From Christensenella sp. UBA5893 (GTDB lineage: Bacteria > Bacillota > Clostridia > Christensenellales > UBA1242): a stretch of 18,989 nucleotides of DNA. Shown here piece after piece: positions 7,810-14,933 of this stretch; within the stretch, counting starts at the first letter, position 1, and each line of letters opens with the position of its first letter. A program made the translations under genes and the position numbers. The stretch spans positions 1 to 18,989 of the forward strand of contig DJER01000010.1 of the NCBI GenBank assembly GCA_002431905.1, in the 5' to 3' direction. Below the pieces are notes generated by a model that was given only the letters and a program-made list of their open reading frames with translations, was not told the DNA's origin and did no database searches.

Positions 7810-8796
7810 ATGGACGATAGTAAAAAGAAACTTTTAGATCAAGCAATTCTTCAAATTGAAAAACAATTTGGAAAGGGTGCAATTATGAGAATGGGGGATG
7901 CTCCTGTTCAAAAAATAGATGTCATTCCAACAGGTTGCTTGCCACTTGATATTGCTTTGGGAGTTGGTGGAATCCCTAGGGGCAGAATTATTGAGATTTA
8001 TGGTCCTGAAAGTTCAGGTAAAACAACAAGTGCTTTGCATATCATTGCAGAAGCACAAAAACTTGGTGGAACGGCGGCCTTTATTGATGCCGAACATGCA
8101 TTGGATCCACTTTATGCTGAAAAGTTGGGCGTAAATGTTGAAGAATTGTATGTTTCTCAACCTGATAATGGTGAACAAGCTTTGGATATTTGCGACACAT
8201 TGGTAAGAACAGCTGCTGTTGATGTTGTTGTTGTTGACTCTGTTGCCGCATTAACACCAAAGGCAGAAATTGACGGAGATATGGGAGATAACCATGTTGG
8301 ACTTCAAGCAAGACTTATGAGCCAAGCATTAAGAAAACTTGCAGGAATTGCAAATAAAAGCAAAACTGCTGTAATTTTTATTAACCAACTTCGTGAAAAA
8401 ATTGGAGTTATGTTTGGAAACCCAGAAACAACTGCTGGTGGAAAAGCACTCAAATTTTATGCAAGTATAAGAATGGATGTAAGAAAAGTTGATTCTATTA
8501 AGAATGGTGATACCATTGTTGGGAATAGAACAAAAATCAAGATTGTAAAAAACAAACTTGCTCCACCATTTAAGACTGTTGAATTTGATATCATATATGG
8601 GAAAGGTATTTCAAAAACTGGTTGCATACTTGATATGGCAACAGAAATGGGTATTTGCCAAAAAACAGGTTCATGGTTTGCTTATAATGACGAAAAGATT
8701 GGTCAAGGAAGAGAGAATGCAAAACAATATCTTGAAGACCATCCAGAAGTTATGGAAGAAATTGAAAAGCAAGTTCGTGAAAAGGCAGGAATTTAG
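7810..8796 (+). CDS. recA: Recombinase RecA
   Basis: A 328-residue RecA, the ATP-dependent strand-exchange protein that forms filaments on single-stranded DNA and triggers LexA self-cleavage. Walker A is GPESSGKT (65-72), Walker B is VVVVDS with Asp143, and the DNA-binding loop region INQLREKIGVMFGNPETTAG starts at 191. The C-terminus stops at EEIEKQVREKAGI, shorter than in many RecA proteins, which carry an extra acidic tail; this is common in Bacillota-like short forms. GGAGG at 7801-7805 sits five bases before the ATG. The stop TAG overlaps the last codon and stop of the convergent PBP gene, and the transcription terminator lies downstream within that gene. Confidence 0.98.
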   Translation: MDDSKKKLLDQAILQIEKQFGKGAIMRMGDAPVQKIDVIPTGCLPLDIALGVGGIPRGRIIEIYGPESSGKTTSALHIIAEAQKLGGTAAFIDAEHALDPLYAEKLGVNVEELYVSQPDNGEQALDICDTLVRTAAVDVVVVDSVAALTPKAEIDGDMGDNHVGLQARLMSQALRKLAGIANKSKTAVIFINQLREKIGVMFGNPETTAGGKALKFYASIRMDVRKVDSIKNGDTIVGNRTKIKIVKNKLAPPFKTVEFDIIYGKGISKTGCILDMATEMGICQKTGSWFAYNDEKIGQGRENAKQYLEDHPEVMEEIEKQVREKAGI

Positions 8797-11003
8797 TTTG
8801 CAAGCAATTCTATAATATTACTTTTATCGCTGATAATCTCTATGTTATCAGCGTAATTTTTTAGTTTGGTGACAACAAAGTATTTAGTCCTTTTGTTTAT
8901 GTCAAATTTTTGCTCACACAAACCATTTGTGTTTGTTATTGTACTTAATAATATATCATTGCCATTATCGTCCCTGTAGATTTCATATATCAAATAGTCA
9001 TAAGCATAAAATGAAAGATAAGCAGTTTTATTTTCAACTCTTCCATTAAGAGTTGGTGTTTTTACGCAAATTTTATCAATTATTTTTTCTTTCGGTTGAT
9101 TAAATTTTGAGAACTTTTCAACGATTTGATATTTTTCTGGAATGAATGATGATGCTTTATATACAACATGTTCATTGTTTAATGCCAATGTGTCAATACT
9201 TTCGTTGTATATTGAACTTGGAATTTCAAATTTTTTTGGTTTTGAGTTTGTGTATATCTCTGTAAGGTACATCTTTACAATATCAGTTGGTATTGCACCG
9301 CCAACAGTGTTTATGGGTTTGTTATCAGCATTACCAATCCATATGCCAACAGTGTCTTCTGTTGTGTATGAAATATTGTACGCATCTGTATTTTGTTTTT
9401 TCCCCACAGTGCCTGTTTTGGTTGCAACTTCAAAATCCAAATTACCAAGTTTTCGACCTGTTCCAGACTTTGCACAAGTTTTGAGCATATCGGTCATAAG
9501 ATAAGCACTATCATCTCTAAAAACATTCTTTTCTTGTGGGGTGTAATGATATATTATTTTGCCTTTATTATCGGTAATGTAATTGATAAATTTAGCTTGT
9601 GCAAATTTTCCACTATTTGCAATTGTGATATACGAATTTGTCAAATCTTTTAAACTGACACCATAGGTAAGTCCTCCCAAGGCAAGTGATAGGCTTTGGT
9701 CGTTTTCATCAAATTCTAATCCACATTTTGTGGCATAAATTTTTGCCTTATTTATTCCAACATAACTCAATACCTTTACAGCGGGAATGTTGAGTGATTT
9801 TGATACACAATTTCTTACAGTTGTGTATCCTGCAAATTTTCCGCCAACATTATTTGGCGAATAGCCACTTATATTTATCGCTTCATCATTTATTTGAGTA
9901 ATTGGCGAAATAAGATTTTCGTTTAATGCAGGAGTGTATACCAAAATAGGTTTAATACAAGATCCCGGTTGCCTTTTGGCATTCAAAAGTTTTATATTTG
10001 ATTTTGCATAGTAAGCTTCAATAGTCTTTTTTGCATTATTTATAGAAATCCCAGCATAGTCACTTTCGTTTGCATAATATGAAAGTGATTTTTGCAATAA
10101 TTCTTGTTTATCCTTATCCATATTGCAATATATTTTATACTCGCCAATGGCAATCTGTTTTGCTGGCATTTTTAGAATTTGTGATGCTTCATCAATTGTT
10201 GCTTGAGTGTATGTATTTAAAGAGTTTTCATTATTTGATGAGATATTAACTTGAATTGGCATTGCAAGGGCGGTGTTATATTCATTAAATGTAATTTTGT
10301 TATCTTTAAACATTTCGCCAAGAACAACATTTCTTCGACTTGTTGTTTTTTTTATGTTTTTTGTTGGTGAGTAAGTGTTTGGCGATTTTATAAGACCAGC
10401 AAGTGTTGCACTTTCTTGTATTGATAAATCTCTTGCATTTTTTGAAAAATAGTGTTTGCTTGCATTTTCAATGCCATAACAATTATCACCAAAATATATA
10501 ATATTAAGATAGTATTCAAGAATTTCATCCTTTGTAAGTGTGTGCTCGAGCTTTTTTGTTAAAGCAATTTCATTTATTTTTCTGGAAAAGGTTTTTTTGT
10601 TTGTAAGGTGAGTGTTTTTGATTAATTGCTGACTAATTGTTGATGCTCCCTCTTTTAAACTGAACGATGCAATATTTTTTAGCATTGCCTTTATCATTCT
10701 TTTGTAATTTAGACCATTGTGTTTATAAAAATTTTTATCTTCTATTGATATAAATGCATCTTTGGTATATGGATGAAGTGTGCTTAATTTTATAAAATTA
10801 CCACCAATAACATCGTCTTTTATTCTTCTATTTTGATTGTCGTAAATTTCAAAACTAACGCTTGAATTTTTAATCTTATTTATGTCAAATTGTGTTTTAC
10901 TTGAAAATATATAACATCCACTGATAATAATTGTCGTAATCAAAAAAATTGCAACAATAAAGATTAGACAAGATATAAAAATGCGTTTTGCTACTTTTTT
11001 CAT
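8793..11003 (-). CDS. Class A penicillin-binding protein (glycosyltransferase/transpeptidase)
   Basis: A 736-residue PBP1A-type enzyme that polymerises and cross-links peptidoglycan outside the membrane. A basic N-terminus leads into a membrane anchor (about 8-32). The glycosyltransferase 51 domain has the catalytic Glu89 (EDKNFYKHNG), KEGASTISQQL (117-127) and KDEILEYYLN (158-167). The transpeptidase domain has SxxK as Ser348-Cys-Ile-Lys351 in RQPGSCIK, SxN as Ser403-Leu-Asn405, and Lys529-Thr-Gly531. The last roughly 100 residues look like a beta-rich fibronectin-III-type domain. ISGC at 27-30 of the anchor fits a lipobox, though the long hydrophobic stretch favours a plain anchor. No Shine-Dalgarno is evident before the ATG. 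The gene is convergent with recA (4-base overlap) and divergent from miaB. Confidence 0.93.
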   Translation of the reverse strand: MKKVAKRIFISCLIFIVAIFLITTIIISGCYIFSSKTQFDINKIKNSSVSFEIYDNQNRRIKDDVIGGNFIKLSTLHPYTKDAFISIEDKNFYKHNGLNYKRMIKAMLKNIASFSLKEGASTISQQLIKNTHLTNKKTFSRKINEIALTKKLEHTLTKDEILEYYLNIIYFGDNCYGIENASKHYFSKNARDLSIQESATLAGLIKSPNTYSPTKNIKKTTSRRNVVLGEMFKDNKITFNEYNTALAMPIQVNISSNNENSLNTYTQATIDEASQILKMPAKQIAIGEYKIYCNMDKDKQELLQKSLSYYANESDYAGISINNAKKTIEAYYAKSNIKLLNAKRQPGSCIKPILVYTPALNENLISPITQINDEAINISGYSPNNVGGKFAGYTTVRNCVSKSLNIPAVKVLSYVGINKAKIYATKCGLEFDENDQSLSLALGGLTYGVSLKDLTNSYITIANSGKFAQAKFINYITDNKGKIIYHYTPQEKNVFRDDSAYLMTDMLKTCAKSGTGRKLGNLDFEVATKTGTVGKKQNTDAYNISYTTEDTVGIWIGNADNKPINTVGGAIPTDIVKMYLTEIYTNSKPKKFEIPSSIYNESIDTLALNNEHVVYKASSFIPEKYQIVEKFSKFNQPKEKIIDKICVKTPTLNGRVENKTAYLSFYAYDYLIYEIYRDDNGNDILLSTITNTNGLCEQKFDINKRTKYFVVTKLKNYADNIEIISDKSNIIELLAN
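8828..8862 (+). terminator. recA terminator nested inside the opposing PBP gene
   Basis: CGCTGATAA (8828-8836) pairs perfectly with TTATCAGCG (8845-8853) around an 8-base loop, and TAATTTTTT follows to 8862. It begins 32 bases after the recA stop, which fits an intrinsic terminator for recA. On the minus strand the same bases code for residues near the PBP C-terminus (around NYADNIEIISDKS) and no T-run follows there, so it should act in the recA direction only. Confidence 0.8.
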
Positions 11004-11032
11004 ATACTTTTATTATGAGTATATATTCTGTA

Positions 11033-11038
11033 ATTATA
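11033..11038 (-). promoter_or_regulatory. -10 element of a probable PBP promoter
   Basis: Read on the minus strand, 11038-11033 is a perfect TATAAT preceded by TG, about 30 bases before the PBP ATG. No good -35 lies at 16-18 bases; TTGAAT at 11057-11052 is too close (13 bases). Confidence 0.4.
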
Positions 11039-11069
11039 CAATAATAAAATTATTCAAAATAAAAAACAC

Positions 11070-11091
11070 AAATATATTTATAAATATATTT
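11070..11091 (+). repeat. 22-bp perfect palindrome in the PBP/miaB divergent region
   Basis: The sequence is AAATATATTT, then AT, then AAATATATTT again. The whole 22 bases equal their own reverse complement, and each 10-base half is itself palindromic, giving two identical sites with centres 12 bases apart. It lies upstream of both the PBP start (minus strand) and the miaB start (plus strand). It could be an operator or an AT-rich melting or bending element; because it contains only A and T, chance is a real alternative. Confidence 0.5.
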
Positions 11092-11115
11092 AATACACAA
11101 AATCGGGAAATTTTA

Positions 11116-11148
11116 TTGTAAATTGAATATCGTTTGTGATATTATAGT
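11116..11148 (+). promoter_or_regulatory. Possible promoter region for the miaB operon
   Basis: TATAGT (11143-11148) is a good -10 match about 21 bases before the miaB start. Candidate -35 elements, TTGAAT (11123-11128, 14-base spacer) and TTGTAA (11116-11121, 21-base spacer or 16 to an alternative GATATT at 11138-11143), are all imperfectly placed. The location as the only gap upstream of five co-directional genes argues that a promoter is here. Confidence 0.35.
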
Positions 11149-11169
11149 AATTGTAGAAAAGGATAAAAA

Positions 11170-12300
11170 ATGCTATATAATATTGTTACATACGGATGCC
11201 AAATGAATGTTCATGAATCAGAAAAAATTGCTGGCATCCTTGAAGAAATGGGATATAAAAATACTGAAGATAGAGAAAAAGCTGATATCGTTGTTTTTAA
11301 CACCTGTGCAATAAGAGAAGGTGCAGAAAATAGGGCCTTTGGAAACATTGGAGCGTTAAAGCAATCAAAAAAACAAAACAAACATAAAATAATAATTGTT
11401 TGTGGGTGTATGACTCAACAAAAACAAGTTGCTGACTATGTTTTTAAAACATTTCCATTTGTGGATATTGTTCTTGGAACTCATAATTTATTTATGCTTA
11501 AATCTCTTATAGAAAGAAAACAAAAAGAAAAGAAAAGAATTCTTGACTATATGGAAAGTGGCGATATTCGCGAAGGGGTTAATGCATACAGAACAAGTGG
11601 TGATAATGCTTGGGTCAATATTATGTATGGGTGCAATAATTTTTGTACATACTGCATTGTTCCATATGTTAGAGGTAGAGAAGTAAGTAGAAGCAAGCAA
11701 GATATTTTGAATGAAATAAAAGAGGTTATTGCAACAAATAATTATAAAACAATAACTTTGCTTGGTCAAAACGTAAACTCCTATGGTAATGATGATAAAA
11801 ACCAAGGCACATTTGCACAACTGCTTGATGACATTTGCAAGTTGGATGGAGATTTTAAACTAACATTTATGACATCACATCCAAAAGATTTAAGTGACGA
11901 ACTTATTGAAGTTATGAAGAATAACGATAAGATAATAAAAGAAATTCATTTGCCGGTTCAAAGTGGAAGCAATAAAATTTTAAAGGCAATGAACAGACAT
12001 TACACAGTTGAGCATTACCTTGAACTTATAGACAAATTAAGAAAAGCAATGCCAAACATAAGAATAACAACTGATATTATCGTTGGATTCCCAGGGGAAA
12101 CTGATGAAGATTTTATGAGTACTTGTGAACTTGTTAAAAAAGTAAAATATGATGGAATATTTGCATTTATGTACTCAAAGAGAAGTGGAACGGTTGCTGA
12201 AAAAATGCAAAATCAAATTGAAGAATGTGAAAAGAATAGGCGAGTTAATTATTTACTAGATTTGGAGAAAGAAATTAAATCACAAAAAAAGGATAAATAA
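11170..12300 (+). CDS. miaB: tRNA-2-methylthio-N6-dimethylallyladenosine synthase MiaB, lacking TRAM domain
   Basis: A 376-residue radical-SAM methylthiotransferase that converts i6A37 in tRNA (made by MiaA) to ms2i6A37. The auxiliary-cluster cysteines are Cys10 (TYGCQMN), Cys46 (NTCAIRE) and Cys80 (CGCMTQ); the radical-SAM cluster is Cys155, Cys159 and Cys162 in GCNNFCTYCIVPYVRGRE. TYGCQMN and NTCAIRE mark MiaB rather than RimO. Family members usually run to about 430-450 residues and end in a TRAM RNA-binding domain; this one stops after the helix NYLLDLEKEIKSQKKDK, directly before the domain would begin. Because mutS starts at the stop codon itself (TAATG), no leftover TRAM sequence is possible downstream. 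AAAGGA (11158-11163) serves the ATG. Confidence 0.92.
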   Translation: MLYNIVTYGCQMNVHESEKIAGILEEMGYKNTEDREKADIVVFNTCAIREGAENRAFGNIGALKQSKKQNKHKIIIVCGCMTQQKQVADYVFKTFPFVDIVLGTHNLFMLKSLIERKQKEKKRILDYMESGDIREGVNAYRTSGDNAWVNIMYGCNNFCTYCIVPYVRGREVSRSKQDILNEIKEVIATNNYKTITLLGQNVNSYGNDDKNQGTFAQLLDDICKLDGDFKLTFMTSHPKDLSDELIEVMKNNDKIIKEIHLPVQSGSNKILKAMNRHYTVEHYLELIDKLRKAMPNIRITTDIIVGFPGETDEDFMSTCELVKKVKYDGIFAFMYSKRSGTVAEKMQNQIEECEKNRRVNYLLDLEKEIKSQKKDK

Positions 12301-14924
12301 TGGATTTACAAAAGATATTAGATGAAAAGAAATGTACACCAATGATGATTCAATATGTGCGTACAAAAATGGAATATCCAGACACAGTCTTGTTCTATAG
12401 ATTGGGGGACTTTTATGAATTTTTCTTTGACGATGCAATTGAAATGTCAAGAGTACTTGATTTAACATTAACAGGAAAAGATTGTGGGCTTGAAACAAGA
12501 GCACCTATGTGTGGAATTCCTTACCACGCAGCCGATGGGTACATAAATAAGTTATTGTCAAAGGGATACAAAGTTGCAATTTGTGAACAAACAACTGACC
12601 CAAAAAACAAAACAAGTGCAAAAGAAATTGTTCAAAGAGATGTTGTTAGAATTGTGACTCCCGGAACTGTTATTGATGAAACTTTGCTTGATGAAAAATC
12701 GAATAATTATATTGCTTGTGTAAATGTTAATGATAACTCAATTGGACTTGCATATCTTGATATCACAACAGGTGAATTTAGAGCGTGTGAAATCAAAGGT
12801 GATGAAAAGAATAAGGAATTAAATGACATTTTGGTAAGAATTATGCCAAGCGAAATACTTGCCAACTGTGATGAAAAATTTGAAAGCAGTTTACCAGTAA
12901 GGAAAACGGGTTTAATTCCAAGTTTTACATACAAATATATTGAAAATTACAATATGTCGTATGCCGATATGCAACTAAGTATGCAATTTGGGAAAAACTA
13001 TCAATCAAAATTTGACCTAAAACAGAAAGATGAAATTATTGCGTGTGGTGTCTTGTTTGGTTATGTAAAACTTACTCAAAAAAGAGATTTAAGTCACATA
13101 AACAAGATTCAAAGATTAGAAAATAAAAAGTTTATGGTGCTTGATATTAATACTAGAAGAAACCTTGAAATATTGGAAACTATGAGAGATAGAAAGAAAA
13201 AAGGTTCGCTTATTGGAGTTATGGATAAGACAAAAACATCAATGGGTGCAAGGCTTCTTAAATCTTGGATAGAACAACCTTTATATGATTCAAAAGGAAT
13301 AAATTTAAGGCTTGATAGTGTTGAAGAATTGTGTTCAAAACTCTTGATAAGGGATACTCTTACATCTCTTTTATCAAAGTGTAATGATATTGAAAGAATA
13401 TCAGGTAGAATTGCATATGGTAATTTTTCTCCAAAAGATTGCTTGGGGCTATGTAACACTTTAGCACTTATTCCAACAATAAAAGAGCAAATCAGTTCAC
13501 TTAAAAGTGAATTGATTGTTGATATAGATGCCAAGATAAGTGATTTTACTAATGTTTACAACACATTAAATAATGCAATTGTGGATGAACCTCCATTCCT
13601 AACAACAAATGGTGGATTTATAAAAAAAGGCTACAACAAAGAACTTGACGAGTTAAAAGATGCTTATGTTTTGGGAAAAACTTGGATTGCAAATTATGAA
13701 GCTGAACAAAGAGAAACAACAGGCATAAAGAATTTAAAAGTTTCGTATAACAAGGTTTATGGCTATTATATTGAAGTCAATAAGTCACTTGTTGCAAATG
13801 TGCCACTAAATTATATTAGAAAGCAAACAGTTGCAAATAACGAAAGATTTATAACTCAAGAACTCAAAGCTCTTGAAGAAAAAATTTTGGGCAGTGAAGA
13901 GGCGTCAATAAAACTTGAACAACAAATATTTGCCGATATAAGAAAAATGCTATTGGATAACCTTATCAATTTGCAAACAACAGCAAAGGCAATTGCAACG
14001 CTTGACTCAATTCTTGCATTAAGCGAACTTGCAATAAAAAATAATTACTCGAAACCTGTTATAAACAACAAAGTAAAAAATATAAAAATAGTTGATGGCA
14101 GACATCCGGTAATTGAAGATTTATTCAAAGGGAATCAATTTATTCCAAACGATACATATCTCGATACCGAAAATGATAGAACAATGATTATAACCGGCCC
14201 TAATATGGCAGGTAAAAGTACATATATGCGTCAAGTTGCCCTTATTACGCTTATGGCACACATTGGTTCTTTTGTTCCAGCAAAATATGCAGAAATTTCA
14301 TTGACAGATAGAATTTTTACAAGGGTTGGAGCAAGTGACGATTTGTCACAAGGTCAATCAACTTTTATGGTAGAAATGATGGAAGTTGCAAATATTATGG
14401 ATAATGCAACAAACAACAGTCTTATAATATTGGATGAAATAGGCAGGGGTACTAGCACGTTTGATGGTTTATCAATAGCATGGGCAGTTGTTGAATATTT
14501 GTCAAAGAATATGAAAGTAAAAACATTATTTTCAACACATTATCATGAATTAACTGAACTTGAAAACTTTATTGAAGGCGTAAAAAACTATAAAATAGCA
14601 GTAAAGGAATTAAACGGAAACATTGTATTCTTGCGTAAAATTGTAAGAGGAAGCACATCAAAAAGCTTTGGTATTGAAGTTGCAGCACTTGCTGGTGTTA
14701 AACAAGAAATAATTGAAAGGGCAAAACAAATTTCTGTTGCACTAGAAAAGAATGATTCAACAAAGAAATTTATAATTGACAATGTTGATACTGAAGAAAC
14801 GAAAGAAAAAGATGTAAATTACACTCAAATAGTAGGTATATTAAAAGATTTGGATATGAATAAAATGACTCCAATTTCCGCTTTTGAAACATTATGCGAT
14901 TTGGTGGAAAGAGTTAAAAAATAA
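12300..14924 (+). CDS. mutS: DNA mismatch repair protein MutS
   Basis: An 874-residue mismatch-recognition ATPase that slides on DNA and recruits MutL. The mismatch-reading motif Phe38-Tyr39-Glu40 (RLGDFYEFF) is intact. The ABC-type ATPase has Walker A GPNMAGKST (633-641), Walker B LIILDEIGRG (Asp712-Glu713) and the switch STHYHEL. The signature stretch DDLSQGQSTFMVEM lies between them. The length is normal for MutS1, so this is not the MutS2 type. AAAGGA at 12288-12293, inside miaB, is its ribosome binding site; the start overlaps the miaB stop by one base. The mutL start follows nine bases after the mutS stop. Confidence 0.97.
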   Translation: MDLQKILDEKKCTPMMIQYVRTKMEYPDTVLFYRLGDFYEFFFDDAIEMSRVLDLTLTGKDCGLETRAPMCGIPYHAADGYINKLLSKGYKVAICEQTTDPKNKTSAKEIVQRDVVRIVTPGTVIDETLLDEKSNNYIACVNVNDNSIGLAYLDITTGEFRACEIKGDEKNKELNDILVRIMPSEILANCDEKFESSLPVRKTGLIPSFTYKYIENYNMSYADMQLSMQFGKNYQSKFDLKQKDEIIACGVLFGYVKLTQKRDLSHINKIQRLENKKFMVLDINTRRNLEILETMRDRKKKGSLIGVMDKTKTSMGARLLKSWIEQPLYDSKGINLRLDSVEELCSKLLIRDTLTSLLSKCNDIERISGRIAYGNFSPKDCLGLCNTLALIPTIKEQISSLKSELIVDIDAKISDFTNVYNTLNNAIVDEPPFLTTNGGFIKKGYNKELDELKDAYVLGKTWIANYEAEQRETTGIKNLKVSYNKVYGYYIEVNKSLVANVPLNYIRKQTVANNERFITQELKALEEKILGSEEASIKLEQQIFADIRKMLLDNLINLQTTAKAIATLDSILALSELAIKNNYSKPVINNKVKNIKIVDGRHPVIEDLFKGNQFIPNDTYLDTENDRTMIITGPNMAGKSTYMRQVALITLMAHIGSFVPAKYAEISLTDRIFTRVGASDDLSQGQSTFMVEMMEVANIMDNATNNSLIILDEIGRGTSTFDGLSIAWAVVEYLSKNMKVKTLFSTHYHELTELENFIEGVKNYKIAVKELNGNIVFLRKIVRGSTSKSFGIEVAALAGVKQEIIERAKQISVALEKNDSTKKFIIDNVDTEETKEKDVNYTQIVGILKDLDMNKMTPISAFETLCDLVERVKK

Positions 14925-14933
14925 GGAGAAAAA

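Noticed and set aside
12281..12300. Frameshift at the run of seven A near the miaB end as the cause of the missing TRAM domain
   Set aside because: mutS begins at the miaB stop codon and its N-terminus is normal, so there is no room for a TRAM domain in any frame.
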